A stretch of DNA of 6,569 bases from Actinomycetota bacterium (GCA_003140115.1 PLIQ01000323.1:24770-31338); one strand, 5' to 3'. Shown: positions 1 to 6,282, counted from the stretch's first letter. Numbers and translations are program-made. The notes: generated by a model not told the origin, from the sequence alone.

Positions 1-52
1 CGCCCTGGCCGCCGCAAACCCCTACGCCGCCGTCCGGCTCGATTCCTGGTGA
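1..52 (+). CDS. C-terminal end of an unidentified upstream gene (partial)
   Basis: The reading frame beginning at base 2 gives 16 codons ending in TGA at 50-52, with the C-terminal sequence ALAAANPYAAVRLDSW. Nearly every third position is G or C, as expected for a real gene in this genome, and the frame closes 25 bp before the next start, which is typical operon spacing. The fragment is too short to assign to a family. Its codon bias, position and strand make it likely to be the last gene of the operon that continues into the glycosyltransferase. One other forward frame is also open across this stretch, so the call rests on codon bias and spacing alone. Confidence 0.5.
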   Translation, partial: ALAAANPYAAVRLDSW

Positions 53-57
53 CCTGG

Positions 58-66
58 ACAGAAAGG
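58..66 (+). promoter_or_regulatory. Ribosome binding site of the glycosyltransferase gene
   Basis: The purine-rich sequence ACAGAAAGG, with core GAAAGGA at 61-67, lies about 10 nt before the ATG at 78. It supports that start over the internal ATG at codon 30 (base 165), which has no Shine-Dalgarno sequence. The same nine bases precede the ThiG-like gene at 1320-1328. Confidence 0.6.
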
Positions 67-77
67 AAAATTTCGGC

Positions 78-1217
78 ATGACGTGGCGGAATGAGGGCGC
101 GAGGGCCGCGCGGGGCGTGACCAAGCCGGAGCCGCGAGCCGGCGCCCCGCTCACCGTGGTCATGGCGACCCGGCGCGGTCCCGCGCATATGGGCGGGGTG
201 GAGCGCGTCGTCGCCGGGCTGCTGACCGAACTCGCGCGAACCCGCCCCAGCTGGCAGGTGCGACCGGTCTACGTATTCCATCCCGGGAGCCGGGTGGAGG
301 GAATCGACGGGCTGTCCGACGTGGTCGCCAGCCTGCGGCTGGGCTGGCTGCTGCGCCGCAGCCCGGCGGATGTCGTCTTCGTGCACTGTCCGGAGTGCCT
401 GTGGGGCATCCGGTTGCTGCGCCGGCGGCGGGGCGCCGCGCCGCTTGTCGCGGTGTGGCACGGGGCCGGCCCGACGCCGTATCTCCTGTTGCGCAGGCCC
501 GGCGACCCGATGGCCAGGGTGCTGGCCTGGATCAGGACGGCCGGGGAGAAGACCGCCCTGGCGGCGGACGGTCACGTGGCCGTGCACCGCGGTGTCGCAG
601 ACGCCCTCCGTTCCGTGTACGGCCTGCGCCGCCCCGTTACCGTCATCGAAAACGCCCTGGATCCAGCCATCTCCGAACTTCGGCCCGACCCGGCCCGCGA
701 GCGGGCCGGGCTCACCGCGGTGTGGGTCGGCCAGACCGGCTATCGCAAGGGCCTCGACGTGGCCCTGGCCGCCGTGGCGCAGGCCCGCAGGGACGTGCCC
801 GGGATGCGGCTGGCTGTGGTCGGGGTGCCCGCGGGGCAGGAGGCTGACGGGGTGGACTGGCTCGGAGTGATCCCGCCGGCCCGGATGGCCGAGGTCTACC
901 GCGACGCGGACCTGCTCCTGTTCCCGACCCGCTACGAAAGCTTCGGGCTGGTCGTGATCGAGGCCATGGCCGCGGGGTTGCCGGTCATCGTGTCCGACGC
1001 CGTTCCCGCGGGGATCGTGATCGACGGCCGCAACGGCGCGGTGATCGCGGGCCACGACCCCGCCCGCTACGCCGCGGCACTGCGGCGCCTGGCCGACCCC
1101 GGGAGGCGGGCCGCGATGGCCGAGGCAAACCGGGACGATGTCCGGCGGTTCAGCATCGAGTCGGCCGGGGCGGGCTACGTGGCGCTCGCCGAGTCGTTCG
1201 CGGCGAGCGCCACGTAG
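78..1217 (+). CDS. GT4-family glycosyltransferase (GT-B fold)
   Basis: A 379-residue retaining glycosyltransferase of the glycogen-synthase/GT4 type, expected to move a sugar from a nucleotide donor to an acceptor in the cytoplasm. The N-terminal Rossmann domain starts with a strand at about residues 25-30, followed by the family's HMGGVERVV turn (38-45), which normally contacts the donor phosphates. The C-terminal domain has the donor-site basic pair in GQTGYRKGLD (218-227; R223, K224) and the hallmark EX7E motif in RYESFGLVVIEAMAAG (E287 and E295). Length is normal for the family. About 24 basic, poorly structured residues precede the first strand; the ATG at 78 is kept because it has a good ribosome binding site. 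There is no signal peptide or clear membrane helix. The ThiG-like gene follows after 121 bp on the same strand, so a sugar-tailoring role is plausible, but donor and acceptor cannot be read from the sequence. Confidence 0.9.
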   Translation: MTWRNEGARAARGVTKPEPRAGAPLTVVMATRRGPAHMGGVERVVAGLLTELARTRPSWQVRPVYVFHPGSRVEGIDGLSDVVASLRLGWLLRRSPADVVFVHCPECLWGIRLLRRRRGAAPLVAVWHGAGPTPYLLLRRPGDPMARVLAWIRTAGEKTALAADGHVAVHRGVADALRSVYGLRRPVTVIENALDPAISELRPDPARERAGLTAVWVGQTGYRKGLDVALAAVAQARRDVPGMRLAVVGVPAGQEADGVDWLGVIPPARMAEVYRDADLLLFPTRYESFGLVVIEAMAAGLPVIVSDAVPAGIVIDGRNGAVIAGHDPARYAAALRRLADPGRRAAMAEANRDDVRRFSIESAGAGYVALAESFAASAT

Positions 1218-1338
1218 GCCTCCGGACGCACCGAGCCACAATAACAAGGCGTGTCCATAACCGCACTTATAGTAACCTGAGCGCCAGCTGCGAGTCAGCT
1301 GTAAACGTGATCCAGTCATACAGAAAGGGCGAGCGTAC
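1218..1338 (+). promoter_or_regulatory. Intergenic region with possible promoter/operator for the ThiG-like gene
   Basis: These 121 bp are clearly richer in A/T than the flanking genes. A -10-like TATAGT lies at 1268-1273, but I see no convincing -35 box 16-18 bp before it. Downstream, two identical palindromic hexamers CAGCTG (1285-1290 and 1296-1301) lie 11 bp apart centre to centre, one helical turn, and could form an operator or a small hairpin. I see no Rho-independent terminator after the glycosyltransferase. The ThiG-like gene may therefore be read both from the upstream operon and from its own promoter. The -10 call is weak. Confidence 0.35.
1320..1328 (+). promoter_or_regulatory. Ribosome binding site of the ThiG-like gene
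   Basis: ACAGAAAGG, continuing as GCGAG, places a GAAAGGG core about 9 nt before the ATG at 1339 and fixes that start. The nine bases are identical to those in front of the glycosyltransferase, at nearly the same distance from the start codon. Confidence 0.6.
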
Positions 1339-2097
1339 ATGTCCATCACCCATGACATCCGGGAGGTCACGGACGAGCCATGGCTCGTCCTGGGGGAGGA
1401 GATCTTCCGGTCGCGTCTCCTGGTGGGCATCGAGCAGTACGAGTCCGCGTCAGCGGTGCGGGAGGTTCTCGAGGCCAGCGGGTCGGATGTGTTCATCACC
1501 ACCATCGACCTGGACCGGGACCGGTCGAGCCTGCTCCTCACCGATCTGGTCGACGAGCTGCCGCTGGACGACTTCCGGTGGATCGGCACCACCTCGTTCG
1601 CGCGCTCGGCCGCGACCGCCCTCAAGACCGCGCGCATGCTGCGCGACGGCTACGGGATCAACATCATCAAGCTCGACGTGCGGTCTGCCGATAACCGTCC
1701 CGACAATCCCGCGACGATCAAGGTCGCCGAGACGTTGCGCGCCGAGGGCATGGAGGTTATCCCCTTCATCGTGCCGGACGTGGAGGACGCCCGGGTCCTG
1801 GAGCGTCTGGGCTGCGGCGCGCTGCGGGTCATGGCGGCGCCCGTGGCCTCGGGCCTCGGCATCTTGCGGCCGCGCCAGTTGCGTGAGGTCATTGAGAGCA
1901 CCAAACTGCCGGTCATCGTCGAGGGCGGTCTGGGCACGGCGCACCACGTGGCCATGGCGATGGAACTGGGCGCGGCGGCCATACTCGTCAACACCGCGCT
2001 GGTCCGGGCGGCCCGGCCCGCCCTGCTGGCCGCCTCGATGCGGCATGCGGTATGGGCGGGACTGCTCGCGTACCGCTCCGGCCCCATGGGCCATTAG
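1339..2097 (+). CDS. ThiG-like (thiazole synthase family) protein, possible BexX-type thiosugar synthase
   Basis: A 252-residue TIM-barrel protein of the ThiG family. True ThiG joins 1-deoxy-D-xylulose 5-phosphate to sulfur from ThiS thiocarboxylate to build the thiamine thiazole. Family blocks are visible: FRSRLLVG (23-30), the lysine segment NIIKLDV (108-114), the phosphate-loop segment APVASGLGILRP (167-178), PVIVEGGLGT (191-200) and AMELGAAAILVNTA (207-220). Lys111 corresponds to the Schiff-base lysine (Lys96 in Bacillus subtilis ThiG). The acidic residues known there as Glu98 and Asp182 appear here as Asp113 and Glu195. The ThiG segment LPNTAGC reads WIGTTSF (81-87), and the protein stops soon after LAYRSG, without the usual tail. 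No thiS, thiF, thiO or thiE is present, and the gene lies beside a glycosyltransferase. ThiG paralogue BexX makes 2-thioglucose 6-phosphate with borrowed sulfur carriers; a similar C-S-forming role is inferred here. A divergent true thiazole synthase is the alternative. Confidence 0.85.
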   Translation: MSITHDIREVTDEPWLVLGEEIFRSRLLVGIEQYESASAVREVLEASGSDVFITTIDLDRDRSSLLLTDLVDELPLDDFRWIGTTSFARSAATALKTARMLRDGYGINIIKLDVRSADNRPDNPATIKVAETLRAEGMEVIPFIVPDVEDARVLERLGCGALRVMAAPVASGLGILRPRQLREVIESTKLPVIVEGGLGTAHHVAMAMELGAAAILVNTALVRAARPALLAASMRHAVWAGLLAYRSGPMGH

Positions 2098-3779
2098 CTG
2101 AAGTCTTCCTCCCAGAATTCGGTGACGCCGCGGGCCGGTGGCCGCGGTGCGGTCTCCTGGGCGCGCAGGTCGACCCGGCGGATCTTGCCGGAGATCGTCT
2201 TGGGCAGGTCGGCGAACTCGATCCGGCGGATCCGCTTGTAGGGCGCCACCCGCTCCCGGCAGAACGCCATGATCGACTGGGCCAGATCGGGGGAGGGTTC
2301 GTGCCCGGCGGCCAGCAAGATATAGGCCTTGGGAACGGCCAGCCGGACCGGGTCCGGCGACGGTATCACCGCGGCCTCGGCCACCGCCTCGTGTTCGATC
2401 AGCACGCTCTCCAGCTCGAACGGCGAGATGCGGTAGTCCGACGCCTTGAACACGTCGTCGGTCCGGCCGACGTAGGTGATGTAGCCATCGGCATCCGACG
2501 TGGCCACGTCGCCGGTGTGGTAGTACCCGCCCCGCATCGCCTCGGCATCCAGAACGGGATCGTCCAGGTACCCGGTCATCAGCCCCAGCGGCCGCCGCGA
2601 AAGGTCCAGGCAGATCTCCCCGTCGCGGCCCGGCTCGCCGGTCACCGGATCCACCAGCACCACCTCGTACCCCGGCAGCGGGCGCCCCATCGAACCCGCC
2701 CGTACCTGCTGCCCGGGCGTGTTGCCGACCTGTGCGGTGGTCTCGGTCTGACCGAAGCCGTCCCGGACGGTGATGCCCCAGGCCTTGCGGACCTGCTCGA
2801 TCACCTCCGGGTTGAGCGGCTCGCCGGCCGCCACGCACTCGCGCAGCGTGCCGACGTCCGCCGCGGCCAGGTCGGCCTGCAGCAGCATCCGCCACACCGT
2901 CGGCGGGGCGCAGAACGTGGTCACCTGACAGCTGCCCAGCGCGGCCAGCAACGAAGGCGCCGAGAACCGCTGGTAGTTCAGGATCAAGATGGTGGCCCCC
3001 GCGTTCCACGGGGCGAACACGTTGCTCCAGGCGTGCTTGGCCCAGCCGGGGGAGGACAGGTTCAGGTGCACGTCGCCCGGCTGGATGCCGATCCAGTACA
3101 TGGTCGACAGGTGCCCGGCCGGGTAGCTGGCCTGGGTGTGCGCGACCAGCTTGGGCTGGGCGGTGGTGCCGGAGGTGAAGTAGAGCAGCAGCGGATCGCC
3201 GGCCCGGGTGACGCCCTCAGCGGCGAACGAGGCCGGCCCGGCGAACGCGTCCGAGTACGAATGCCAGCCCTCCGCCGAGCCGTCGACCACCACCCGCGTC
3301 CAGCTTCCCGGTACCTCCCCGAACTTCCCTAGCTGGGCCGCCTCGGTGACCACGTGCCTGACCTGACCACGGGCGATCCGGTCGGCCAGGTCGGCCGGCT
3401 GCAGCAGCGTCGAGGCCGGGATGATCACCGCGCCCAGCTTCATCGTGGCCAGGATGACCTCCCACAGCGGCGCCACGTTGCCGAGCATCAGCAGCACCCG
3501 GTCGCCGCGCCGGACCCCGAGTCCGCGCAGCCAGTTCGCCAGCTGCGCCGACCGGGCGGCCAGCTCGCCGTAACTGCGGCTGATATCGGAATCCTCGCCG
3601 ACCACCCGCAGCCCGGTCCGGTCCGGATGCTCGGCCGCGATCACGTCGAACCAGTCCAGCGCCCAGTTGAACTCGTCCAGCTCGGGCCAGCTGAAATCGC
3701 GCCGTGCGGTGTCGTAGTCGGCCCGCCTGGCCAGCAGCAGGTCCCGCGCCGCCCGGAACGCGTCTGTCGAAGAAGCCAT
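2094..3779 (-). CDS. AMP-forming acyl-CoA synthetase (ANL superfamily, medium-chain/acetyl-CoA synthetase-like)
   Basis: A 561-residue adenylate-forming enzyme that should activate a carboxylic acid with ATP and load it onto CoA. The ANL core motifs appear in order: the P-loop A3 FTSGTTAQPK (201-210), the A5 motif DGFGQTET (340-347), the A7 motif YHTGD (420-424), the hinge region A8 GRTDDVFKASDYRISPFELE (438-457), and the C-terminal A10 motif PKTISGKIRR (526-535) with catalytic Lys532. All catalytic positions look intact and the length is typical. The overall pattern resembles the medium-chain acyl-CoA or acetyl-CoA synthetase group; the acid used cannot be told. The ATG at 3779 follows the response-regulator stop by 18 bp, with a weak ATAGGG ribosome binding site very close to the start. 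It could be co-transcribed with the two-component genes or use a promoter inside the regulator's 3' end. Its stop overlaps the convergent ThiG-like stop by 4 bp. Confidence 0.93.
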   Translation of the reverse strand: MASSTDAFRAARDLLLARRADYDTARRDFSWPELDEFNWALDWFDVIAAEHPDRTGLRVVGEDSDISRSYGELAARSAQLANWLRGLGVRRGDRVLLMLGNVAPLWEVILATMKLGAVIIPASTLLQPADLADRIARGQVRHVVTEAAQLGKFGEVPGSWTRVVVDGSAEGWHSYSDAFAGPASFAAEGVTRAGDPLLLYFTSGTTAQPKLVAHTQASYPAGHLSTMYWIGIQPGDVHLNLSSPGWAKHAWSNVFAPWNAGATILILNYQRFSAPSLLAALGSCQVTTFCAPPTVWRMLLQADLAAADVGTLRECVAAGEPLNPEVIEQVRKAWGITVRDGFGQTETTAQVGNTPGQQVRAGSMGRPLPGYEVVLVDPVTGEPGRDGEICLDLSRRPLGLMTGYLDDPVLDAEAMRGGYYHTGDVATSDADGYITYVGRTDDVFKASDYRISPFELESVLIEHEAVAEAAVIPSPDPVRLAVPKAYILLAAGHEPSPDLAQSIMAFCRERVAPYKRIRRIEFADLPKTISGKIRRVDLRAQETAPRPPARGVTEFWEEDFS

Positions 3780-3797
3780 GGCCCTATCGTCGCAGCT

Positions 3798-4643
3798 TCA
3801 AGCGCCGCACCGGAAGATCAAAACCTTTGATGCCGAACGGCCCCGGTGCATGCCCCCGGTCACGCTTCTGGCCGATCCCCCGTAATTCTGACCGGCCCGT
3901 AATTCTGACCGGCCCCGTAGTCCTGGCCGATCCCTACAGTTCTCGCCGGGCCCGTAGTTCTGGCCCGCGCTGACCAGCCCGATCTCGTAGGCCAGGACGA
4001 CCGCCTGCACCCGGTCGCGCAGCTGGAGCTTGGCCAGGATCCGGGCCACGTGGGTCTTCACCGTCGCCTCGCTCAGCGTCAGCTCCGCGGCCAGCTCGGC
4101 GTTGCTCAGCCCCCGCGCGATCAGCCCGAGCACCTCGAGCTCGCGCGGCGTCAGCGTGGACAGGTCCGCACTGATCTCCGCCGCCAGCGGCTGGTGCCCG
4201 GCGAACCGCTCGACCAGGCGGCGGGTGATGGACGGGGCGAGCAGCGCGTCGCCGGAGCGCACCAGCTGGACCGCGGCGATGAGGTGCTCGGGCGACACGT
4301 CCTTGAGCAGGAAGCCGCTGGCCCCGGCGGACAGGGCCGCGTACACGTACTGGTCGAGGTCGAACGTGGTGAGGATGATGATGCGCATGTCCGCGCCGGA
4401 CCGGGCCGCGAGGATCCGCCTGGTCGCCTCCAGCCCGTCCATCTCGGGCATCCGGATGTCCATCAAGATGACGTCCGGCCGGTGCTTGAGGGCGGCGGCC
4501 ACCGCCTGGATGCCGTCCGCGGCCACCGCCACCACCGGGATGCCCGCCGAGCTCAGGATCAGCCGGAACCCGCTGCGCACCAGCATCTGGTCATCCGCGA
4601 TGACCACCCGGGGAGGGGGCGCCTGATCGGCTCCCGCGCTCAT
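3798..4643 (-). CDS. NarL/FixJ-family response regulator with repeat-derived C-terminal extension
   Basis: A 281-residue DNA-binding response regulator, the partner of the histidine kinase just upstream. The receiver domain (about 11-128) has the acidic pair Asp17/Asp18, phosphoacceptor Asp62 in MDIRMPEMDG, switch Thr92/Thr93 and Lys114. The LuxR-type helix-turn-helix spans about 163-222 (LTPRELEVLGLIARGLS, then SEATVKTHVARILAKL). The ATG at 4643 is chosen because it overlaps the kinase TGA as ATGA, the usual translational coupling; a longer reading to 5177 would run through the kinase gene. Family members normally end just after a segment like AYEIGL, near residue 222. Here about 57 residues follow, containing GQNYG twice, encoded by 17-19-bp tandem repeats that do not keep frame and by rare codons (a TTA at 3900-3902, CTA, AGA, AGG). 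The tail looks like recruited intergenic sequence, probably without a fold. Confidence 0.93.
   Translation of the reverse strand: MSAGADQAPPPRVVIADDQMLVRSGFRLILSSAGIPVVAVAADGIQAVAAALKHRPDVILMDIRMPEMDGLEATRRILAARSGADMRIIILTTFDLDQYVYAALSAGASGFLLKDVSPEHLIAAVQLVRSGDALLAPSITRRLVERFAGHQPLAAEISADLSTLTPRELEVLGLIARGLSNAELAAELTLSEATVKTHVARILAKLQLRDRVQAVVLAYEIGLVSAGQNYGPGENCRDRPGLRGRSELRAGQNYGGSARSVTGGMHRGRSASKVLIFRCGA
3817..3831. promoter_or_regulatory. AT-rich perfect palindrome, possible operator for the acyl-CoA synthetase gene
   Basis: ATCAAA-ACC-TTTGAT is a perfect 6-bp inverted repeat around a 3-bp centre. It is strikingly A/T-rich for this DNA and lies about 40 bp before the acyl-CoA synthetase start, within the last codons of the response regulator. 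The position suits a regulator binding site in the synthetase promoter. No convincing -35/-10 pair was found around it. Confidence 0.35.
3861..3968. repeat. Degenerate tandem repeat, about six 17-19-bp units
   Basis: The unit, on the + strand, is close to CCCGTAATTCTGACCGGC. Unit landmarks fall at about 3864, 3882, 3899, 3917, 3935 and 3954; the second and third units are nearly identical and the outer ones diverged. There are no spacers. Several units carry GGCC or CCGG at both ends and could form short hairpins, for example GGGCC at 3948-3952 with GGCCC at 3962-3966. The array forms most of the unusual C-terminal tail of the response regulator, and because the period is not a multiple of three the copies are read in different frames. 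Confidence 0.8.
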
Positions 4644-6121
4644 GACCACAGTGTGCTCAACCACGGTGCGCTCACGTCCACGCCCCCCTGGAACGCCTGC
4701 GGAACAGGCAGCTCCGCGGCAGGCAGTCCGAGCGGGATCCGGGCCACGGCCGGCGGTCCGAGCGGGATCCGGGCCGCGACCGGCGGTTCGAGCGGGATCC
4801 GGGCCGCCAGCCGCCACCCGCCGCCGGGGCGCGGTCCGGCGTCCAGCTCGCCGCCGTAGACGGTGATCCGCTCCCGCAACCCGATCAGCCCGCGACCACC
4901 CGAGACCGGCTCTGCCTGTCCCCGCGGTCCCGCCCTCGACCCGGCCGCCGCGGGCGCGCTTTCGCCCGGCGAGCCGTCGTCGGACACCGTGACGAGCAGG
5001 TCCCGCGGGCGGTAGTCCAGGCGGACGGTGGTCCGGGCCTGTCCCGCGTGTTTCATCACGTTGGTCAGGCCCTCCTGGACGACCCGGAACGCCGCCAGGT
5101 CGATCCCGGCCGGCAGGGCCGGCGGGGTCCCGCCCGGCGCCTCGACGGACAGCTCGACCGGCATCCCGGCCCGGCACAGCCGGGCGACCAGGGCCGGGAT
5201 CTGGGCCACGTCGGGCTGCGGGGTCAGGACCTCGGCGGGACCAGGCTCCACCCCGCCGGACGGCGCCAGCAGCCCCAGCAGGTGCCGGAGCTCGGTCATG
5301 GCTGTCCGGCCGCTGGCCTCGACGGCCAGCAGCGCCTCGCGGGCCTCGTCCGGCGAGCTGTCCAGCACCCGCCGGGCCGCGCCGGCCTGCACCACCATGA
5401 CGCTCACGTTGTGCGTCACCACGTCGTGCATCTCGCTGGCGATGCGGGCCCGTTCCCCTTCGACGGCGAGGCGCGTCTCGGTCTCGTGTTCGGTCTCCGC
5501 CAGGCGCAGGCGCTCGGCGGACTCACGGGCCCGGCCGCGCCAGACCCGGATCGCCACCCCGACCGATACCGTCGGCAGCAGGACCAGCAGCGCGGTGAAG
5601 CGTTCCGGCACCGGCGGCGTGGTGTCAGGGTAGGCCGCCGTCACGACGAACGCCCCGGCCAGCACGCTGAGCAGGGCCAGCTGGCGGAACCGGCTGTAGG
5701 CGACCGCGCTGTAGGCGGCGAAGATCGCGGCCGCGAACGTGATCGACGTGAGGTTCTTGCTGGTGGCGATCACCGCGGCCAGGATCACGCAGAACGCGGT
5801 GATCGGGTAGATCCGCCGGAACGCTAGCGGCGCCGTGGTCAGCGCCGCGGCCAGCAGGATGGCCGGCGACGGATACGGCACATGGCCCTGGACAAGCCGG
5901 ACCGGCAGGGCCCCCGGCCGCACGAACAGGATGTCCGTTCCCCCGGACCTCCGGGCCTGGATGATCACCGCCAGCACGGCGGCGATCGTGGCCACCACGG
6001 CGATGGCCGCGTCCGCCCTGCGGGCCGCCCCCGACACGGCCGTCCGCTCCTCGGCCACCCTGAGGAAGCGCGCCACGCGACGCGGCCAGGTCGCACGCCA
6101 TCCGCTTCGTTTTGCCGCCAC
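4640..6121 (-). CDS. Membrane sensor histidine kinase (HisKA_3 / DesK-like)
   Basis: A 493-residue sensor kinase that should autophosphorylate and pass phosphate to the adjacent response regulator. The N-terminal half contains about six hydrophobic segments (roughly 36-55, 86-101, 105-122, 125-142, 147-163, 176-194) with no large extracellular domain, suggesting membrane-associated sensing. A short coiled region (about 198-225) leads to the HisKA_3 box ERARIASEMHDVVTHNVSV with phospho-accepting His232. The ATPase domain has the N box QEGLTNVMKHA (Asn354), G1 SDDGSPG (380-386) and G2 GRGLIGLRERI (409-419), with an Ala/Gly/Pro-rich linker between the G boxes. The start is GTG; no upstream ATG or GTG was found in frame and the ribosome binding site is weak. 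After the normal family ending GGWRLAARIPL, about 50 residues follow, beginning with three 10-residue repeats. The stop overlaps the regulator start as ATGA. Confidence 0.93.
   Translation of the reverse strand: MAAKRSGWRATWPRRVARFLRVAEERTAVSGAARRADAAIAVVATIAAVLAVIIQARRSGGTDILFVRPGALPVRLVQGHVPYPSPAILLAAALTTAPLAFRRIYPITAFCVILAAVIATSKNLTSITFAAAIFAAYSAVAYSRFRQLALLSVLAGAFVVTAAYPDTTPPVPERFTALLVLLPTVSVGVAIRVWRGRARESAERLRLAETEHETETRLAVEGERARIASEMHDVVTHNVSVMVVQAGAARRVLDSSPDEAREALLAVEASGRTAMTELRHLLGLLAPSGGVEPGPAEVLTPQPDVAQIPALVARLCRAGMPVELSVEAPGGTPPALPAGIDLAAFRVVQEGLTNVMKHAGQARTTVRLDYRPRDLLVTVSDDGSPGESAPAAAGSRAGPRGQAEPVSGGRGLIGLRERITVYGGELDAGPRPGGGWRLAARIPLEPPVAARIPLGPPAVARIPLGLPAAELPVPQAFQGGVDVSAPWLSTLWS
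4722..4811. repeat. Three tandem 30-bp copies at the kinase 3' end
   Basis: Three direct copies of a 30-bp unit (4722-4751, 4752-4781, 4782-4811) share the core AGCGGGATCCGGGCC and differ at only a few positions. Because 30 is a multiple of three, the array encodes 10-residue repeats ARIPLEPPVA, ARIPLGPPAV and ARIPLGLPAA (residues 440-469). ARIPL is the usual last strand of such kinases, so the array looks like duplication of the normal gene end. Confidence 0.9.
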
Positions 6122-6282
6122 CAGCTCATTGTCATCCCGGCGGCCGCGGATACCATCGTTCGTTCGGCCTACATGGCGTACATATTCGGGATGAGGGCAC
6201 CTTGACCTCAGCCGGATTAGGTACCGGAGATGCCTCCGGCGGCCGACGTGCCCGCGGCCGGCCCGGCCGTACGGTGCCGAGC
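6122..6282. promoter_or_regulatory. Divergent promoter region between kinase and ABC ATPase genes
   Basis: The 161 bp separate two divergently transcribed starts, so promoters for both operons must lie here or overlap the genes. An A/T-richer patch at about 6168-6190 contains TACAT twice (TACATGGCG, then TACATATTC), and a -35-like TTGACC occurs at 6202-6207 on the + strand, but no matching -10 sits at proper spacing. The placement is typical of a two-component system controlling a neighbouring ABC transporter. No specific binding site can be assigned. Confidence 0.5.

Noticed and set aside
1339..2097. Calling the gene thiG for thiamine biosynthesis
   Set aside because: Active-site and motif differences, the missing tail and the absence of thiamine neighbours make the symbol unsafe, although it cannot be excluded.
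1450..3009. Long - strand open frame (519 codons) across the ThiG-like and acyl-CoA synthetase genes
   Set aside because: It overlaps two well-supported genes in other frames, has low-complexity Gly/Arg/Ala-rich sequence typical of GC-rich shadow frames, and shows no domain.
2052..3332. Long + strand open frame (426 codons) opposite the acyl-CoA synthetase
   Set aside because: It is an antisense shadow of the synthetase, rich in His/Arg/Gly/Gln, with no recognisable motif.
3861..3968. Repeat array as a CRISPR
   Set aside because: Units of 17-19 bp directly abut with no spacers and lie inside a coding frame.
4644..5177. Upstream extension of the response-regulator frame to 5177
   Set aside because: The added residues overlap the kinase gene in another frame and are low complexity; the ATGA overlap at 4640-4643 gives a clear start.
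5835..6205. Overlapping + strand open frames opposite the kinase 5' end
   Set aside because: They are shadow frames of the kinase membrane domain with no domains of their own.
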